DNA of 64,000 nt from Kordiimonas aestuarii (GTDB taxonomy: Bacteria; Pseudomonadota; Alphaproteobacteria; Sphingomonadales; Kordiimonadaceae): contig NZ_JAOBPP010000015.1 of assembly GCF_025574465.1 (NCBI RefSeq), forward strand, positions 62,001 to 126,000, in the 5' to 3' direction. The notes under the pieces are model-generated. The model made no database searches, had not been told where the DNA came from, and worked only from the letters and a program-made list of their open reading frames with translations. Position numbers and translations under genes: made by a program. Shown in pieces: positions 16,612-28,551 of this stretch. Within the stretch, counting starts at the first letter, position 1. The number at the start of each line of letters is the position of its first letter.

Positions 16612-16669
16612 AACGCCTTCACGGCGGCAGCACACCATGTAATAGTTATCCCCCATCAAGGGGAAAGCG

Positions 16670-17578
16670 ATGTCGTCAGCTATCATTCGCTGCACACTTC
16701 TGTGCATGCTTTTCATTACCGCGCACGCGGGCGCCAGCGACATGAAACTGGTGATGCTGGGTACCGGCACGCCAAACGCCGACCCCGCTCGCTCCGGCCC
16801 CGCGGTTGCGGTTGTTGTTGGCGGCAGGTCCTTCGTTGTTGATGCCGGGCCTGGGGTTGTGCGCCGCGCCGCAGCCGCCGCAGCAAACGGCATCCCCGCG
16901 CTCGCCCCCGACAAGCTCGATACCGCTTTCCTCACCCATCTGCATTCGGACCACACCGTCGGACTGCCCGACCTTATTTTCACTTCCTGGGTGCTCGAGC
17001 GGCCCATCCTCTTGAGACTATTTGGTCCCAAGGGTACGGCAGACATGGCTGGCCATCTGGCGAAAGCATATTCAGTTGATGTCCAGATGCGCCTGAGCGG
17101 CCTCGAGCCAGCAACGCCCGAAGGCCACAAGGTCAAGGTAAAAGAAATCTCACCGGGTATCGTGCTTGAGAGCGACGGTGTCACGGTCGAGGCGATCCCG
17201 GTGTTGCATGGCAGTTGGGAAGAAGCATACGGCTATAAATTCACGTCAGGCGGCAAAACCATTGTCATCTCCGGTGATGCCAGAACCAGTCCCGCGCTTA
17301 TCGAAGCGGCAAAAGGCGTGGATATCCTTGTGCATGAGGTCTATTCGGATGCCGGTTTCAAAAGGCGGCAACCAGTCTGGCAAAAATATCATGCCAGCTT
17401 CCATACGTCCGCGAGCGAACTGGCCGCCATCGCGAACGAGGCAAAACCCAAACTTCTGGTGCTTTACCACCAATTATACTGGGGCACAGCCGACGAGGAC
17501 CTCGTAAGGGAAATCCACGCCGCTGGTTATAACGGCGCGGTTATCTCAGCCAAGGACCTTGAGGTGTTTGAGCCTTAA
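16670..17578 (+). CDS. Secreted metallo-beta-lactamase-fold hydrolase (RNase Z/arylsulfatase-like)
   Basis: A 302-residue exported MBL-fold enzyme. A signal peptide covers residues 1-23 (cleavage near HAGAS). The zinc site is intact: TH-L-H-S-D-H with H90, H92, D94 and H95, a further His in [12 protein letters not shown], Asp in SGDARTS and the late His in [24 protein letters not shown] near residue 31 is the glycine-rich lead of the RNase Z/AtsA group. A periplasmic location excludes a tRNA role, so a small-molecule phospho- or sulfo-ester or lactone is more likely. GGGGAAA precedes the ATG. Its end overlaps the convergent metH stop codon by four bases. Confidence 0.88.
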   Translation: MSSAIIRCTLLCMLFITAHAGASDMKLVMLGTGTPNADPARSGPAVAVVVGGRSFVVDAGPGVVRRAAAAAANGIPALAPDKLDTAFLTHLHSDHTVGLPDLIFTSWVLERPILLRLFGPKGTADMAGHLAKAYSVDVQMRLSGLEPATPEGHKVKVKEISPGIVLESDGVTVEAIPVLHGSWEEAYGYKFTSGGKTIVISGDARTSPALIEAAKGVDILVHEVYSDAGFKRRQPVWQKYHASFHTSASELAAIANEAKPKLLVLYHQLYWGTADEDLVREIHAAGYNGAVISAKDLEVFEP

Positions 17579-20205
17579 TCCGCCAAATTGGGCCGGATCC
17601 AGCGTTTGATCTGGTCGGTATCCACACCGCGGCGGTCGGCATACTCCGCCACTTGGTCTTCACCCACCTTGCCAACGCCAAAATAGTGCGTCTCGGGGTG
17701 CGCGAAATAGAAGCCGGAAACTGCCGCCGTTGGCAGCATGGCGAAACTTTCCGTCAGCTGAATACCGGCCTCTGCCTCCGCATCCAGAAGGCGGAACAGC
17801 TCGGGCTTTTCGCTATGGTCCGGGCACGCCGGGTAACCGGGTGCCGGGCGAATGCCTGAGTAGCGTTCCTTGATCAGTTCAGCCTTGTCCAGATTTTCAT
17901 CCGCAGCATAACCCCAGAACTCCTTGCGCACCCGCTCATGCATACGCTCGGCAAAGGCTTCGGCCAGCCGGTCAGCCAGCGCTTTGAGGAGGATGTCGTT
18001 ATAGTCGTCATGCGCGGCCTTGAAACGCGCCAGATGTTCCTCAATCCCGTGCCCGGTGGTGACGGCAAAGCCGCCCACCCAGTCAGGCTTTGTACCTTCG
18101 GGGGCGACAAAATCAGCAAGGCAGTCATTGGCGCGGCCTTCACGCTTCTGTACTTGCTGCCGTAGGAAATGCAGCCGCGTCAGTTCCTCATTCCGGTTAT
18201 CACCGGTATAGAGCACCACATCGTCACCCACGGCATTGGCCGGCCAGAAACCCACAACAGCCCTGGCTGTCAGCCATTTTTCATCGACGATCTGTTTGAG
18301 CATGGCTTGTGCATCGGCAAACAGGCTGCGCGCACTTTCGCCCACGACCTTGTCCTCAAGGATCGCCGGGTAATTGCCCGCCAGTTCCCACGTGCGGAAA
18401 AACGGTGTCCAGTCGATATAGGGCACCAGTTCCGCCAACGGATATTCATCAAATACCCTGGTGCCGGTAAAGGCTGGCCGTGTCGGCGTAAAGGCTTCGA
18501 AATCTGGCGTGGCTTTATTGGCGCGCGCGGCCTCAAGGCTCACCAGCCGGTCGGACTTTGGCCGGGCGAGGCGCTTTTCGCGGATATCGTCATACTCGGC
18601 CTTCACCTTGGCGACAAAATCGGCACGCATGCCTTCCGACACCAGCGTGCTGGCGACACCCACTGCACGGGAAGCATCCAGCACGTGCGTCACGGCGCCC
18701 GAATACTCCGGTGCTATCTTGACAGCGGTGTGCACACGGCTGGTGGTGGCGCCGCCAATCAGAAGCGGAGTATTGAAGCCCGAACGCTCCATCTCGTGCG
18801 CCACGGTCACCATCTCATCAAGGCTGGGTGTGATCAGCCCGGAAAGACCGATCATATCCGCACTGTGGTCGTTCGCGGCCTTGAGGATATCAGCCCATGG
18901 CACCATCACACCAAGGTCGATGACTTCAAAGTTGTTACACTGCAACACCACGCCGACAATATTTTTGCCGATATCGTGCACGTCACCCTTCACCGTGGCC
19001 ATGACAATCTTGCCCTTGGCTTTGGCGCCTTCGGCTTTCTCGGCCTCGATATAGGGTTGCAGGTAGTTGACCGATTGTTTCATCACGCGGGCGGATTTCA
19101 CCACCTGGGGCAGGAACATTTCGCCCGCGCCAAACAGGTCACCGACCACATTCATACCGTCCATCAACGGGCCTTCAATCACCTCGATGGGGCGGTCGAA
19201 CATCTGCCGCGCTTCTTCCGTATCCTCAATGATATAATCGGCGATGCCCTTTACCAGTGCATGCTCAAGCCGTTTGGCGACCGGCTGTTCGCGCCACGAC
19301 AAGTCCTCAACGCGGGCAACGCCGCCCTGACCCTTGAACTGATCAGCGATTTCAAGCAAGCGTTCCGTGGCATCTGACCGCCGGTTCAGGACCACATCCT
19401 CCACCCGCTCCTTAAGCTCAGGCGGTATATCGGAATAAACCGTGAGCTGGCCTGCGTTCACAATGCCCATATCCATGCCCGCGCGCACGGCATGATAGAG
19501 GAACACGCTATGCATCGCCTCGCGCACCGGATTATTGCCCCGGAAGGAGAAAGACACATTAGACACCCCGCCCGAAACTTTGGCGTACGGCAGGTTCTTT
19601 TTGATCAGCTTTGTCGCTTCAATGAAGTCCACACCGTAGTTGTCGTGTTCCTCAATACCCGTGGCGACCGCGAAAATATTCGGGTCAAAGATGATATCCT
19701 CGGGTGGGAAACCAACCTCGTTCACCAGAATATCGTAGGAGCGTTTGCAGATATCGAACTTGCGCTCAAGGGTATCCGCCTGCCCCTTCTCATCAAACGC
19801 CATCACCACAACGGCAGCGCCATAACGCATAACCCGTTTCGCGTACGAAACAAAATCGTCCTTGCCTTCCTTGAGGCTGATCGAGTTGACCACCGCCTTG
19901 CCCTGCACACACTTCAACCCCGCCTCGATCACCGACCATTTGGAGCTGTCGATCATGACCGGCACACGGGCGATATCCGGTTCAGCCGCCAAAAGCTTGA
20001 GGAATTTCTCCATCGCTTCTTCAGCGTCAAGCATAGCGTCATCGAAGTTGATGTCGATAATCTGCGCGCCGCCTTCCACCTGATGACGCGCAACAGAAAC
20101 GGCTTCCTCATAGTTCTCCTCAAAGATCAGTTTCTTGAACTTTGCGGAACCGGCAACATTGGTACGTTCGCCAACATTGATAAACTGCGCAGTGGGTTTA
20201 CTCAT
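17575..20205 (-). CDS. metH: Methionine synthase, cobalamin-dependent, C-terminal polypeptide (folate, B12 and activation domains)
   Basis: This 876-residue protein is the second half of a split MetH. Residues 5-270 are the methyltetrahydrofolate-binding TIM barrel ([30 protein letters not shown]), residues about 300-395 the cap, and 396-530 the cobalamin domain with [10 protein letters not shown], whose His is the lower cobalt ligand. From about residue 560 comes the AdoMet-dependent reactivation domain ([40 protein letters not shown]). It must pair with the homocysteine-binding polypeptide encoded 12 bases upstream. Splitting metH at this linker is seen in other alphaproteobacteria, so it is not damage. 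It ends against the convergent MBL-fold gene. Confidence 0.97.
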   Translation of the reverse strand: MSKPTAQFINVGERTNVAGSAKFKKLIFEENYEEAVSVARHQVEGGAQIIDINFDDAMLDAEEAMEKFLKLLAAEPDIARVPVMIDSSKWSVIEAGLKCVQGKAVVNSISLKEGKDDFVSYAKRVMRYGAAVVVMAFDEKGQADTLERKFDICKRSYDILVNEVGFPPEDIIFDPNIFAVATGIEEHDNYGVDFIEATKLIKKNLPYAKVSGGVSNVSFSFRGNNPVREAMHSVFLYHAVRAGMDMGIVNAGQLTVYSDIPPELKERVEDVVLNRRSDATERLLEIADQFKGQGGVARVEDLSWREQPVAKRLEHALVKGIADYIIEDTEEARQMFDRPIEVIEGPLMDGMNVVGDLFGAGEMFLPQVVKSARVMKQSVNYLQPYIEAEKAEGAKAKGKIVMATVKGDVHDIGKNIVGVVLQCNNFEVIDLGVMVPWADILKAANDHSADMIGLSGLITPSLDEMVTVAHEMERSGFNTPLLIGGATTSRVHTAVKIAPEYSGAVTHVLDASRAVGVASTLVSEGMRADFVAKVKAEYDDIREKRLARPKSDRLVSLEAARANKATPDFEAFTPTRPAFTGTRVFDEYPLAELVPYIDWTPFFRTWELAGNYPAILEDKVVGESARSLFADAQAMLKQIVDEKWLTARAVVGFWPANAVGDDVVLYTGDNRNEELTRLHFLRQQVQKREGRANDCLADFVAPEGTKPDWVGGFAVTTGHGIEEHLARFKAAHDDYNDILLKALADRLAEAFAERMHERVRKEFWGYAADENLDKAELIKERYSGIRPAPGYPACPDHSEKPELFRLLDAEAEAGIQLTESFAMLPTAAVSGFYFAHPETHYFGVGKVGEDQVAEYADRRGVDTDQIKRWIRPNLAD

Positions 20206-20217
20206 AAAATTGGTACC

Positions 20218-21285
20218 TTACTCAGCCGCGTTGATAATGGTGATGGGGTCAATGCCGGAAAGCCGCATGGCGGGTTTGTGCTTGGGCACCTTGCGCGGTG
20301 CAACGCCCTCTACCGCCTTTGCGATCGCCGCGATATGCTCAGGCGTGGTACCGCAACAACCCCCGACGATATTCAGCAGCCCCTCTTCAGCCCACTCTTT
20401 CAAATGCCCGCCTGTGACCTCAGGCGTTTCGTCATATTCGCCCATCTCGTTCGGCAGGCCCGCGTTCGGGTAGATGGCGATACGCGCATCTGCAATGGCG
20501 GATAATGTCACCGCATGCGGACGCAGATGCTCTGCCCCGAACGCACAATTGAGGCCAATGGTGAACGGCTTGGCGTGGCGCACTGAATACCAGAAGGCTT
20601 CAACCGTCTGACCCGACAGGTTACGGCCCGACATATCCGTCACGGTACAGGAGAGCATAATCGGCAACCTGGTGCCGCGTGCCTCAAACACATTCTCGGT
20701 GGCGAAAATCGCTGCCTTGGCGTTCAGGGTATCAAACACTGTCTCAATCAGAATGATATCCACGCCGCCATCGATCAGGCCGTCCACCTGCTCTTCATAA
20801 GCTGCTACGACATCATCAAAGTTCACTTCACGGAAACCCGGGTTGTTCACATCGGGCGAAACGCTGAGCGTTTTGTTTGTCGGACCAACAGAGCCAGCGA
20901 CAAAACGCGGCTTGTCCGGCGTGCGCGCTGTCCATTCATCGGCCACACGGCGGGCCAGCCGTGCACCTTCCACATTGATTTCGCGCGCCAGCGCCTGCAT
21001 ATCATAATCCGCCATGGAGATCGACGTGCCATTAAAAGTATCGGTCTCGATAATATCCGCACCAGCCTCGAGAAACGCCGCGTGAATATCCGCGATTACA
21101 TCCGGGTTGGTCAGCACCAGAAGGTCATTGTTGCCCTTGAGGTCCGACGGCCAGTCCTTGAAGCGTTCGCCGCGATAATCCGCTTCCTGCAGCTTACGCT
21201 TCTGGATCATGGTGCCCATGGCACCGTCCATCACCAGAATGCGTTCAGCGGCCAGCTTGTTCAGAAGTTCCAGTTTACCCGACAT
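20218..21285 (-). CDS. metH: Methionine synthase, N-terminal polypeptide (homocysteine-binding domain)
   Basis: The 355-residue product is the zinc-dependent homocysteine S-methyltransferase barrel of MetH. The zinc cysteines lie in GLNCAFG and [20 protein letters not shown] near residue 20 is the family opening. It starts at the ATG at 21285, two bases after the metF stop, with GAGG seven bases upstream; the in-frame TTG at 21291 is less likely. It hands homocysteine to the C-terminal polypeptide encoded next, which carries the folate and cobalamin sites. Together with metF and the sahR-like gene it forms a methionine-regeneration operon. Confidence 0.96.
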   Translation of the reverse strand: MSGKLELLNKLAAERILVMDGAMGTMIQKRKLQEADYRGERFKDWPSDLKGNNDLLVLTNPDVIADIHAAFLEAGADIIETDTFNGTSISMADYDMQALAREINVEGARLARRVADEWTARTPDKPRFVAGSVGPTNKTLSVSPDVNNPGFREVNFDDVVAAYEEQVDGLIDGGVDIILIETVFDTLNAKAAIFATENVFEARGTRLPIMLSCTVTDMSGRNLSGQTVEAFWYSVRHAKPFTIGLNCAFGAEHLRPHAVTLSAIADARIAIYPNAGLPNEMGEYDETPEVTGGHLKEWAEEGLLNIVGGCCGTTPEHIAAIAKAVEGVAPRKVPKHKPAMRLSGIDPITIINAAE

Positions 21286-21287
21286 GA

Positions 21288-23148
<1,861 letters not shown>

Positions 23149-23181
23149 AAGATATGGGTCCCGTGATCGTGTTCGAGATCA

Positions 23182-23201
23182 ATATAAAGATTTCTTTATA
23201 T
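23182..23201. promoter_or_regulatory. Palindromic operator of the sahR-like/metF/metH operon
   Basis: ATATAAAGA-TT-TCTTTATAT is a perfect inverted repeat with 9-bp arms, 33 bases upstream of the regulator start. To my recollection AT-rich palindromes of this kind are the SahR sites in proteobacteria. The identity of the protein that binds here is inferred. Confidence 0.75.
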
Positions 23202-23384
23202 ATGTAAAGGTATGATTTTCTGCGACCGGCGGGATATTTTTTCTAACTCATCACACGGGCATGTGAACAATGTAGGAGTGAAAAATTACACGCCCTCTTG
23301 TAGAAACCGCCTATTATTGCCACATTGCTGCAATAATTGCCAAAAAAAGACTATACCGCGAATCCGCTCGCGACTGAGGACAGT

Positions 23385-24188
23385 ATGATATTTTCACACC
23401 ATGGGAAAAGCGCCGTGGCTGCGGCTGCATTGTTGATGACAACCGCCTGCGCCTCCACGCACCCCGGCACCGCCTCCGGGGCTCACGACCCTCTCGAGCC
23501 AATGAACCGGGCCGTGTTTGAGTTTAACCGCGTGACCGACCGTGTGCTCCTCAAACCCGTCAGCGCTGCCTATATTGCCGTCGTACCGGAAGCGCCGCGT
23601 CAGGGTGTTTCAAACGTAATGCGAAACCTGCGCGAACCATGGGTGTTCCTCAATGATCTCTTGCAGTTCAAGTTTGACCGCGCGGGGGCGACGCTGGGCC
23701 GCTTCATCCTGAATTCGACCGTCGGCATCGCCGGCCTTTTCAAGGTATCGGACGATGTGGGCATTCCCTATCATAGCGAAGATTTTGGCCAGACCCTCGC
23801 CACCTGGGGCATTGGTGATGGTCCCTATCTTGTCCTGCCATTCGTCGGCCCCTCAAATGGCCGGGACGCCATTGGCTTTGCCGCCAATGTGTATGGTGAC
23901 CCAGTGACACTGACACTGCAGGAAATTGATGACAGCAAGAAGTTCTTCGACCTCAGCCTGACCCGCACAGCCATTGAAGCTTTTGACGCACGCGTTCGCT
24001 TCCACAACGAGATTGATGAACTCTATAAGGAAGACGACCCCTATGTGGTAGCGCGCTCGGTTTACTGGCAACGCCGCCGGTACGAGATTTATGACGGCGC
24101 ACCGCCGGAGCCTGAAGAAGACTTGTTTGACCAGTTGGAAGAGCAGCAGGCCGCTATTGAGGCAGAAGATGCCGCCCGACCGGACTAG
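23385..24188 (+). CDS. mlaA: MlaA/VacJ-family outer-membrane phospholipid-transport lipoprotein
   Basis: A 267-residue lipoprotein of the MlaA family, which removes misplaced phospholipids from the outer leaflet of the outer membrane. The ATG at 23385 has GAGGAC upstream; the longer frame to 23337 begins with TTG. The signal peptide ends in a lipobox-like TTAC with C22. Family motifs follow: DPLEPMNRAVFEFNRVTDRVLLKPVSAAY, NLREPWVFLNDLLQ, RFILNSTVGIAGLFKVSDDVGIPYHSEDFGQTLATWGIGDGPYLVLPFVGPSNGRD. The C-terminus is acidic (EPEEDLFDQLEEQQAAIEAE). No mlaFEDCB genes are nearby. It is monocistronic with a terminator shared with ettA. Confidence 0.95.
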   Translation: MIFSHHGKSAVAAAALLMTTACASTHPGTASGAHDPLEPMNRAVFEFNRVTDRVLLKPVSAAYIAVVPEAPRQGVSNVMRNLREPWVFLNDLLQFKFDRAGATLGRFILNSTVGIAGLFKVSDDVGIPYHSEDFGQTLATWGIGDGPYLVLPFVGPSNGRDAIGFAANVYGDPVTLTLQEIDDSKKFFDLSLTRTAIEAFDARVRFHNEIDELYKEDDPYVVARSVYWQRRRYEIYDGAPPEPEEDLFDQLEEQQAAIEAEDAARPD

Positions 24189-24236
24189 CCAGATCAAGCG
24201 GCCGGCCTGCCGCCGTTTGCTGCACATGGCCATCCA

Positions 24237-24275
24237 CAAAAAAAGGGGCCCTTGAAGGCCCCTTTGTTGTTTTTA
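24237..24275. terminator. Bidirectional terminator between mlaA and ettA
   Basis: The stem AAAGGGGCC-CTTGAA-GGCCCCTTT is flanked by an A-run on the left (a T-run for the minus strand) and T-rich sequence on the right, so it can stop both convergent transcripts. Confidence 0.9.
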
Positions 24276-24287
24276 CAGCGCTGCGCC

Positions 24288-25958
24288 CTAGCGGGTGAAG
24301 CGACGGTATTTGATGCGGTGCGGCTGGGTTGCGTCGGCACCCAGGCGGCGCTTCTTGTCTTCTTCATAGGCTTCGAAGTTACCTTCAAACCATTCCACAT
24401 GGCTGTCGCCTTCAAAGGCGAGAATATGGGTGGCAATACGGTCAAGGAAGAAGCGGTCGTGGCTGATAACCACCGCACAACCGGCGAAGTTTTCAAGCGC
24501 TTCCTCAAGGGCAGCCAGGGTTTCGGTATCAAGGTCGTTTGTCGGCTCATCGAGCAGGAGCACGTTGCCCCCCTCCTTGAGCATTTTGGCAAGGTGTACG
24601 CGGTTACGTTCGCCCCCCGATAGCAGGCCAACCTTCTTCTGCTGATCACCGCCTTTGAAGTTGAACGCGCCCACATAGGCGCGGGTGTTAATCTCGGTTT
24701 TACCGAAATAAAACACATCATGCCCGCCGGAGATTTCCTCCCAGACGTTTTTGTCAGCGTGCAGCGCGTCGCGGGACTGGTCTACGTATCCCAGCTCAAC
24801 GGTTTCGCCCACATTGATCTCGCCAGAGTCCGGCTTTTCCTGGCCGGTAATCAACTTGAAGAGCGTGGTCTTACCGGCACCGTTGGGGCCAATCACGCCA
24901 ACAATGCCCCCAGGTGGCAGGCTGAAGTCAAGCCCGTCAAACAGCAGCTTGTCACCGAAAGCTTTGGTCAGCCCGTTGGCTTCGATCACTTTTCCGCCAA
25001 GGCGTTTTGGTGGCTGAATCTTGATTTGCGCCGGGCCTGCAACACGGTCATGTTGCTGCTCGATCATCTCGTCATAAGCCTTAATGCGTGCCTTGGACTT
25101 GGCCTGCCGCGCCTTGGGCGACTGCCGGATCCACTCCAGCTCCGATTCCATGGCTTTCTGGCGCGCCTTGTCTGAGCGTTCTTCCTGCGCCATGCGCTTG
25201 GTCTTCATCTCAAGCCATGCGCTATAGTTGCCTTCAAACGGAATGCCCTGACCACGGTCAAGCTCCAGCACCCACCCCACAACGTTATCAAGGAAGTAGC
25301 GATCGTGCGTAACCAAAATCACACAGCCCTTGTATTGTTGCAGGTGTTTCTCAAGCCATGCCACGGTTTCTGCGTCAAGGTGGTTGGTTGGTTCATCAAG
25401 CAGCAGAATTTCAGGCTTCTCCAGCAACAGCTTGCACAGCGCCACCCGGCGTTTCTCACCGCCTGATAGCTTGTCCACTGGCCAATCATTTGGCGGGCAG
25501 CACAGCGCGTCCATCGCCACTTCAGCGCGCGACTGCAAATCCCACGCGTCGGCGGCGTCGATTTGTTCCTGCAGTTCGCCCATTTTGGCCAACAGGTCCA
25601 TGTTTTCAGGGTCCATGCCATAGTCGGTCGCGACCTGGTTGAAGTCATCCACCAGTGCCTGAGTGGCTGCCAAACCTTCCATCACGTTACCCAGCACGTC
25701 TTTTTCCGGGTTCAGTTGTGGTTCCTGCGGCAGGTACCCGACGCGGATACCTTCGGCAGCCCATGCTTCGCCGGCAAACTCCCTGTCGTAGCCAGCCATG
25801 ATTTTCATCAGGGTCGACTTACCCGCGCCGTTCTGGCCGATGACAGCGATCTTGGCGTCCGGCATGAAGTTGAGGGAGACGTTGTTGAGCACCTGTTTGC
25901 CGCCCGCATAGGTCTTGGACAGCTTGTGCATCTGGTAAACATACTGATAGGAGGCCAT
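24288..25958 (-). CDS. ettA: EttA, ABC-F energy-dependent translational throttle
   Basis: A 556-residue ABC-F protein with two ATPase domains and no membrane segments. The first Walker A is GQNGAGKS (residues 41-48) with signature LSGGEKRRVALCKLLLEKPEILLLDEPTNHLD; the second is GPNGAGKT with LSGGERNRVHLAKMLKEGGNVLLLDEPTNDLD. Between them lies the linker (about residues 245-320), with the basic RQAKSKARIKAYDEM segment. EttA binds the ribosomal E site and gates the first peptide bond according to the ATP/ADP ratio. Length and motif order match EttA rather than Uup or Ylq subfamilies. The gene is separated from its upstream neighbours by about 100 bases. Confidence 0.95.
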   Translation of the reverse strand: MASYQYVYQMHKLSKTYAGGKQVLNNVSLNFMPDAKIAVIGQNGAGKSTLMKIMAGYDREFAGEAWAAEGIRVGYLPQEPQLNPEKDVLGNVMEGLAATQALVDDFNQVATDYGMDPENMDLLAKMGELQEQIDAADAWDLQSRAEVAMDALCCPPNDWPVDKLSGGEKRRVALCKLLLEKPEILLLDEPTNHLDAETVAWLEKHLQQYKGCVILVTHDRYFLDNVVGWVLELDRGQGIPFEGNYSAWLEMKTKRMAQEERSDKARQKAMESELEWIRQSPKARQAKSKARIKAYDEMIEQQHDRVAGPAQIKIQPPKRLGGKVIEANGLTKAFGDKLLFDGLDFSLPPGGIVGVIGPNGAGKTTLFKLITGQEKPDSGEINVGETVELGYVDQSRDALHADKNVWEEISGGHDVFYFGKTEINTRAYVGAFNFKGGDQQKKVGLLSGGERNRVHLAKMLKEGGNVLLLDEPTNDLDTETLAALEEALENFAGCAVVISHDRFFLDRIATHILAFEGDSHVEWFEGNFEAYEEDKKRRLGADATQPHRIKYRRFTR

Positions 25959-26057
25959 GAAATCGGTCCTTGGAATTTCGCGTGAAAACTTTGCGCCTCT
26001 GTTAACGCAGAATGGCGGTCAGAACAAGCGGGATTGCGGGATAGGCCCGGCTATTTG

Positions 26058-26477
26058 TCAGCTTTCGCCTTCTTCCTCGAATTTGCGGAAGACAGGCAGA
26101 TGGTCGCTCAGTTCCACCCACGGCATGCGTGTTTTGACATAGACATGGGCTTCGGGTTCAAACTCTGCCGCCTGATCAAGGAACAGGGCGTGAAAATGAA
26201 TCTCCCCCGGCCATGCCTCGCCCTCGAACGAAACCGGGCTGCCGCAAGTACCGCAGAAGCGGCGTTTGACCCCGGGGCTGGACTTATAGAGCTTTGGGTC
26301 CTCACCCGTGAAGCGCACAGCCACGCGTTCAAACCCCACATAGGTCGCAAAGCCGGCGCTGGTCGCCTTCTGGCAACTGGGGCAATGACAATGGCTGGAC
26401 CATTTGGCCCGCGCCACAATCTCCGCCTTCACACTGCCGCACAGGCACCGACCGGTATAATTGACCTCTTCACGCAT
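26058..26477 (-). CDS. GFA-family zinc protein (glutathione-dependent formaldehyde-activating-like)
   Basis: A 139-residue small zinc protein of the GFA fold. Cysteines occur in the family order: CLC (C11, C13), CHCPSC (C30, C32, C35) and CGTC (C75, C78), enough for a structural and a second zinc site. The N-terminal TGRCLCGSVKAEI is the family signature. Characterised Gfa was proposed to speed reaction of formaldehyde with glutathione, but most members have no proven activity, so the name is only a family label. It is followed upstream by two glutathione S-transferases on the same strand, which is a thematically fitting context but not proof. Confidence 0.88.
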   Translation of the reverse strand: MREEVNYTGRCLCGSVKAEIVARAKWSSHCHCPSCQKATSAGFATYVGFERVAVRFTGEDPKLYKSSPGVKRRFCGTCGSPVSFEGEAWPGEIHFHALFLDQAAEFEPEAHVYVKTRMPWVELSDHLPVFRKFEEEGES

Positions 26478-26491
26478 GAAATTTTTTATCC

Positions 26492-27151
26492 TTATTTGTC
26501 ATTGTCGCCGAAGAATTTATCGTAGGCTTTTTTGGTGCGCTCAAAGCTGCGGGTCACCACCGGGTCGTCCTTCACCCGGTCCCAATAATCGGCGAGTTTT
26601 TTATTTTCGCCAAAACCTTCAAGCCCGAAACGCGGCATCAAGGCACCGTACCAATACAGATGGGAAATCAACGCGCAGTCGGCAATCGTCCAGTTGTCCC
26701 CCACCGCGCGCGTACCGTCACCCATATATTTGCATGCATAGGCCAGCGCCTTGGGGATATCTTCCTCGCGCGCCTTGGCGATCTCATCATCCGTTGCGGT
26801 ACCACCAAAAGCCACCCGCCCCATGGGGCGCACGGCTTCCGCATAATAAAGGTCCAGAATCCGGGCGATGGCACGGGCGTCGGTCGCTGCATCAAAGTCT
26901 TCAGGCGTTAATAGTGTGCCGCCCAATGTGCGGTCCAGATATTCGAGAATCACCTGCCCCTCGGTCAGGGTGCTGCCATCATCCTTGATCAGATACGGGA
27001 TCTTGCCTAAGGGGTGCGCCTTCCAGTGCGCGTCTGACTTGAAACCCCCGTCCGGCATGCCGTAGTCAAGCTTGTCGGTCATACCCTTGATATCAAGGCC
27101 TATATACACGCGTTCAAAATAGGGTGATACACTTTCGCCCACCAGTTTCAT
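26492..27151 (-). CDS. Glutathione S-transferase family protein (tandem copy 1)
   Basis: A cytosolic GST of about 219 residues. The start is placed at the ATG at 27151 because GAGGG lies at correct distance and the resulting MKLVGESVSPYFERV matches the start of its tandem neighbour (MQLVGISLSPYFERA). The N-terminal thioredoxin-like half has SPYFERVYIGLD at the glutathione site (Ser in place of the Tyr of classical GSTs) and the cis-Pro motif GKIPYLIKDDGSTLTEGQVILEYLD; the C-terminal half is helical. The pair with 27172-27852 looks like an old tandem duplication. Substrate unknown. Confidence 0.9.
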   Translation of the reverse strand: MKLVGESVSPYFERVYIGLDIKGMTDKLDYGMPDGGFKSDAHWKAHPLGKIPYLIKDDGSTLTEGQVILEYLDRTLGGTLLTPEDFDAATDARAIARILDLYYAEAVRPMGRVAFGGTATDDEIAKAREEDIPKALAYACKYMGDGTRAVGDNWTIADCALISHLYWYGALMPRFGLEGFGENKKLADYWDRVKDDPVVTRSFERTKKAYDKFFGDNDK

Positions 27152-27171
27152 CATCTTCCCTCTTCCCGTCG

Positions 27172-27852
27172 TCATGTTGCCTGCTGCGCTTTGGCCGCCG
27201 CGATGCGCTTGAGCAAAAACTCCAGCGCTGCCGCCATGCGTTTATGGCTCCTGACCACGATATCAGATTCCTTATGCTTGTCCCACCATGCAGCAAGTTT
27301 TGGCCGCCCTTCAAACACTGTCACTTCAAACTCCTTTAGGAAAACGAGGAAATGGAACATGTGCGGTATGAGTGCGGTGTCAGCAAAACTGAAAGCATCC
27401 CCCACCACATAATCGCCGCCACCAAGATAGCCCTCAATGAGGTCAAGCCCCAGCGGCAAGCCGTCCTCAACCGCCGCCTTGATAGCCGCTTCGTCCCGAA
27501 TACCACGTGTGATGCTGCGCGCCAGCGATGAGGTGTGCGGTCCGACATAAAGGTCGATCGTGCGGCACACGAGCTTGGCCTTCGCGGCCTCAAGTGCCGT
27601 GGCGGGCATCAAGTCAGGCCCTTCGAACGTTTCGTTGAAATACTCGGCAATGACTTGCCCTTCGGGGATAAATTCCCCGTCCGGCAGGCGAAGATACGGG
27701 ATCTTGCCGGTCGGGTTGGCAGCTTTCAGTTCCGGCGAGCCAAACGGCCCCGGAGGCAATGCCAGTTCCACTTCATCCAGCGCGCCCTTGACATCAAGGG
27801 TGATGACCGCACGTTCAAAATATGGCGACAGGCTGATGCCGACAAGCTGCAT
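27172..27852 (-). CDS. Glutathione S-transferase family protein (tandem copy 2)
   Basis: A 226-residue GST. The start is taken at the ATG at 27852 (AAGGAAT upstream); the frame is open for 57 more codons upstream without conserved sequence. Landmarks are MQLVGISLSPYFERAVITLDVKG, the cis-Pro segment GKIPYLRLPDGEFIPEGQVIAEYFNETF, and a helical C-terminal domain with GDYVVGDAFSFADTALIPHMF, the N-capping box typical of GSTs. It lies 20 bases upstream of the other copy, and the two are probably co-transcribed. Divergence between them is large, so they likely differ in substrate. Confidence 0.9.
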   Translation of the reverse strand: MQLVGISLSPYFERAVITLDVKGALDEVELALPPGPFGSPELKAANPTGKIPYLRLPDGEFIPEGQVIAEYFNETFEGPDLMPATALEAAKAKLVCRTIDLYVGPHTSSLARSITRGIRDEAAIKAAVEDGLPLGLDLIEGYLGGGDYVVGDAFSFADTALIPHMFHFLVFLKEFEVTVFEGRPKLAAWWDKHKESDIVVRSHKRMAAALEFLLKRIAAAKAQQAT

Positions 27853-27878
27853 GTGACTATTCCTTATGTGGGTTTCCC

Positions 27879-28517
27879 TTAAAGGGAAAGTTGGTGCCGT
27901 ATGAGGAGGAATGCAACCCCAAGCATGACAATCGTGATGATGCTGTCGAGCACACGCCATGTTACCGGTTTTGCAAACAGGGGCGCCGCGCGCCTGGCAC
28001 CATATCCGATGGTGTAAAACCACATGACAGAGGCCAGAACGGCACCCAGAAGGAACATCAACCGCGCGGCATCCGTGTCATATTTCACGCTAACACCCCC
28101 AATCAGCACCATGGTATCCACGTAAGCCCAGGGGTTGAGCCACGCAAACGCCAGTGCGTGCAGGACGGCGATTTTTGCACCCCTGCCCGCCGCAGCACCA
28201 GCGGAAGCGTCTATGCGATCATCTGTTATGACATCGGGCCTGATGGCAGCCTTCAGACTTTTAGACGCAAACCACATAAGGAATGCAACACCGCCCCACC
28301 CGAGCCAGTAGGCAAGCGCCGGAAAGTCAGCGAAAAATCGCCCGACCCCCATCACACCAAGGCTGATCATCAAGGCATCCGAGACAAAGGTGGTGGTGGT
28401 AACGGCAAAGACATGGCGGTGCTTCAGCCCTTGCCTCAACACATAAAAATTCTGCGGCCCGATGGCAAGCAGAAGCCCGAACGAGACCACAAGCCCTTCC
28501 AGAAAAACCGGCAGCAT
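27879..28517 (-). CDS. LysE/ArgO-family amino-acid exporter
   Basis: A 212-residue membrane protein with six hydrophobic helices in the LysE pattern. The N-terminus VSFGLLLAIGPQNFYVLRQGLKHRHVFAV carries the GPQN motif near residues 20-23 that marks ArgO/LysE transporters of basic amino acids, and ALAFAWLNPWAYVDTMVLIGG holds the second conserved NP-x-x-x-D segment. AGGAG precedes the ATG at 28517. It is part of a series of minus-strand genes, 35 bases downstream of an epoxide-hydrolase-like gene. Export of arginine or lysine is inferred from family. Confidence 0.92.
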   Translation of the reverse strand: MLPVFLEGLVVSFGLLLAIGPQNFYVLRQGLKHRHVFAVTTTTFVSDALMISLGVMGVGRFFADFPALAYWLGWGGVAFLMWFASKSLKAAIRPDVITDDRIDASAGAAAGRGAKIAVLHALAFAWLNPWAYVDTMVLIGGVSVKYDTDAARLMFLLGAVLASVMWFYTIGYGARRAAPLFAKPVTWRVLDSIITIVMLGVAFLLIRHQLSL

Positions 28518-28551
28518 AGAACCGCTCCTGCGCCTCGCAGGCCGACCCTCA

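Noticed and set aside
18169..19377. 402-codon open frame antisense to metH
   Set aside because: It lies wholly inside the C-terminal MetH gene, whose protein is clearly conserved; the antisense product is Arg/His-rich without a family and has no ribosome-binding site.
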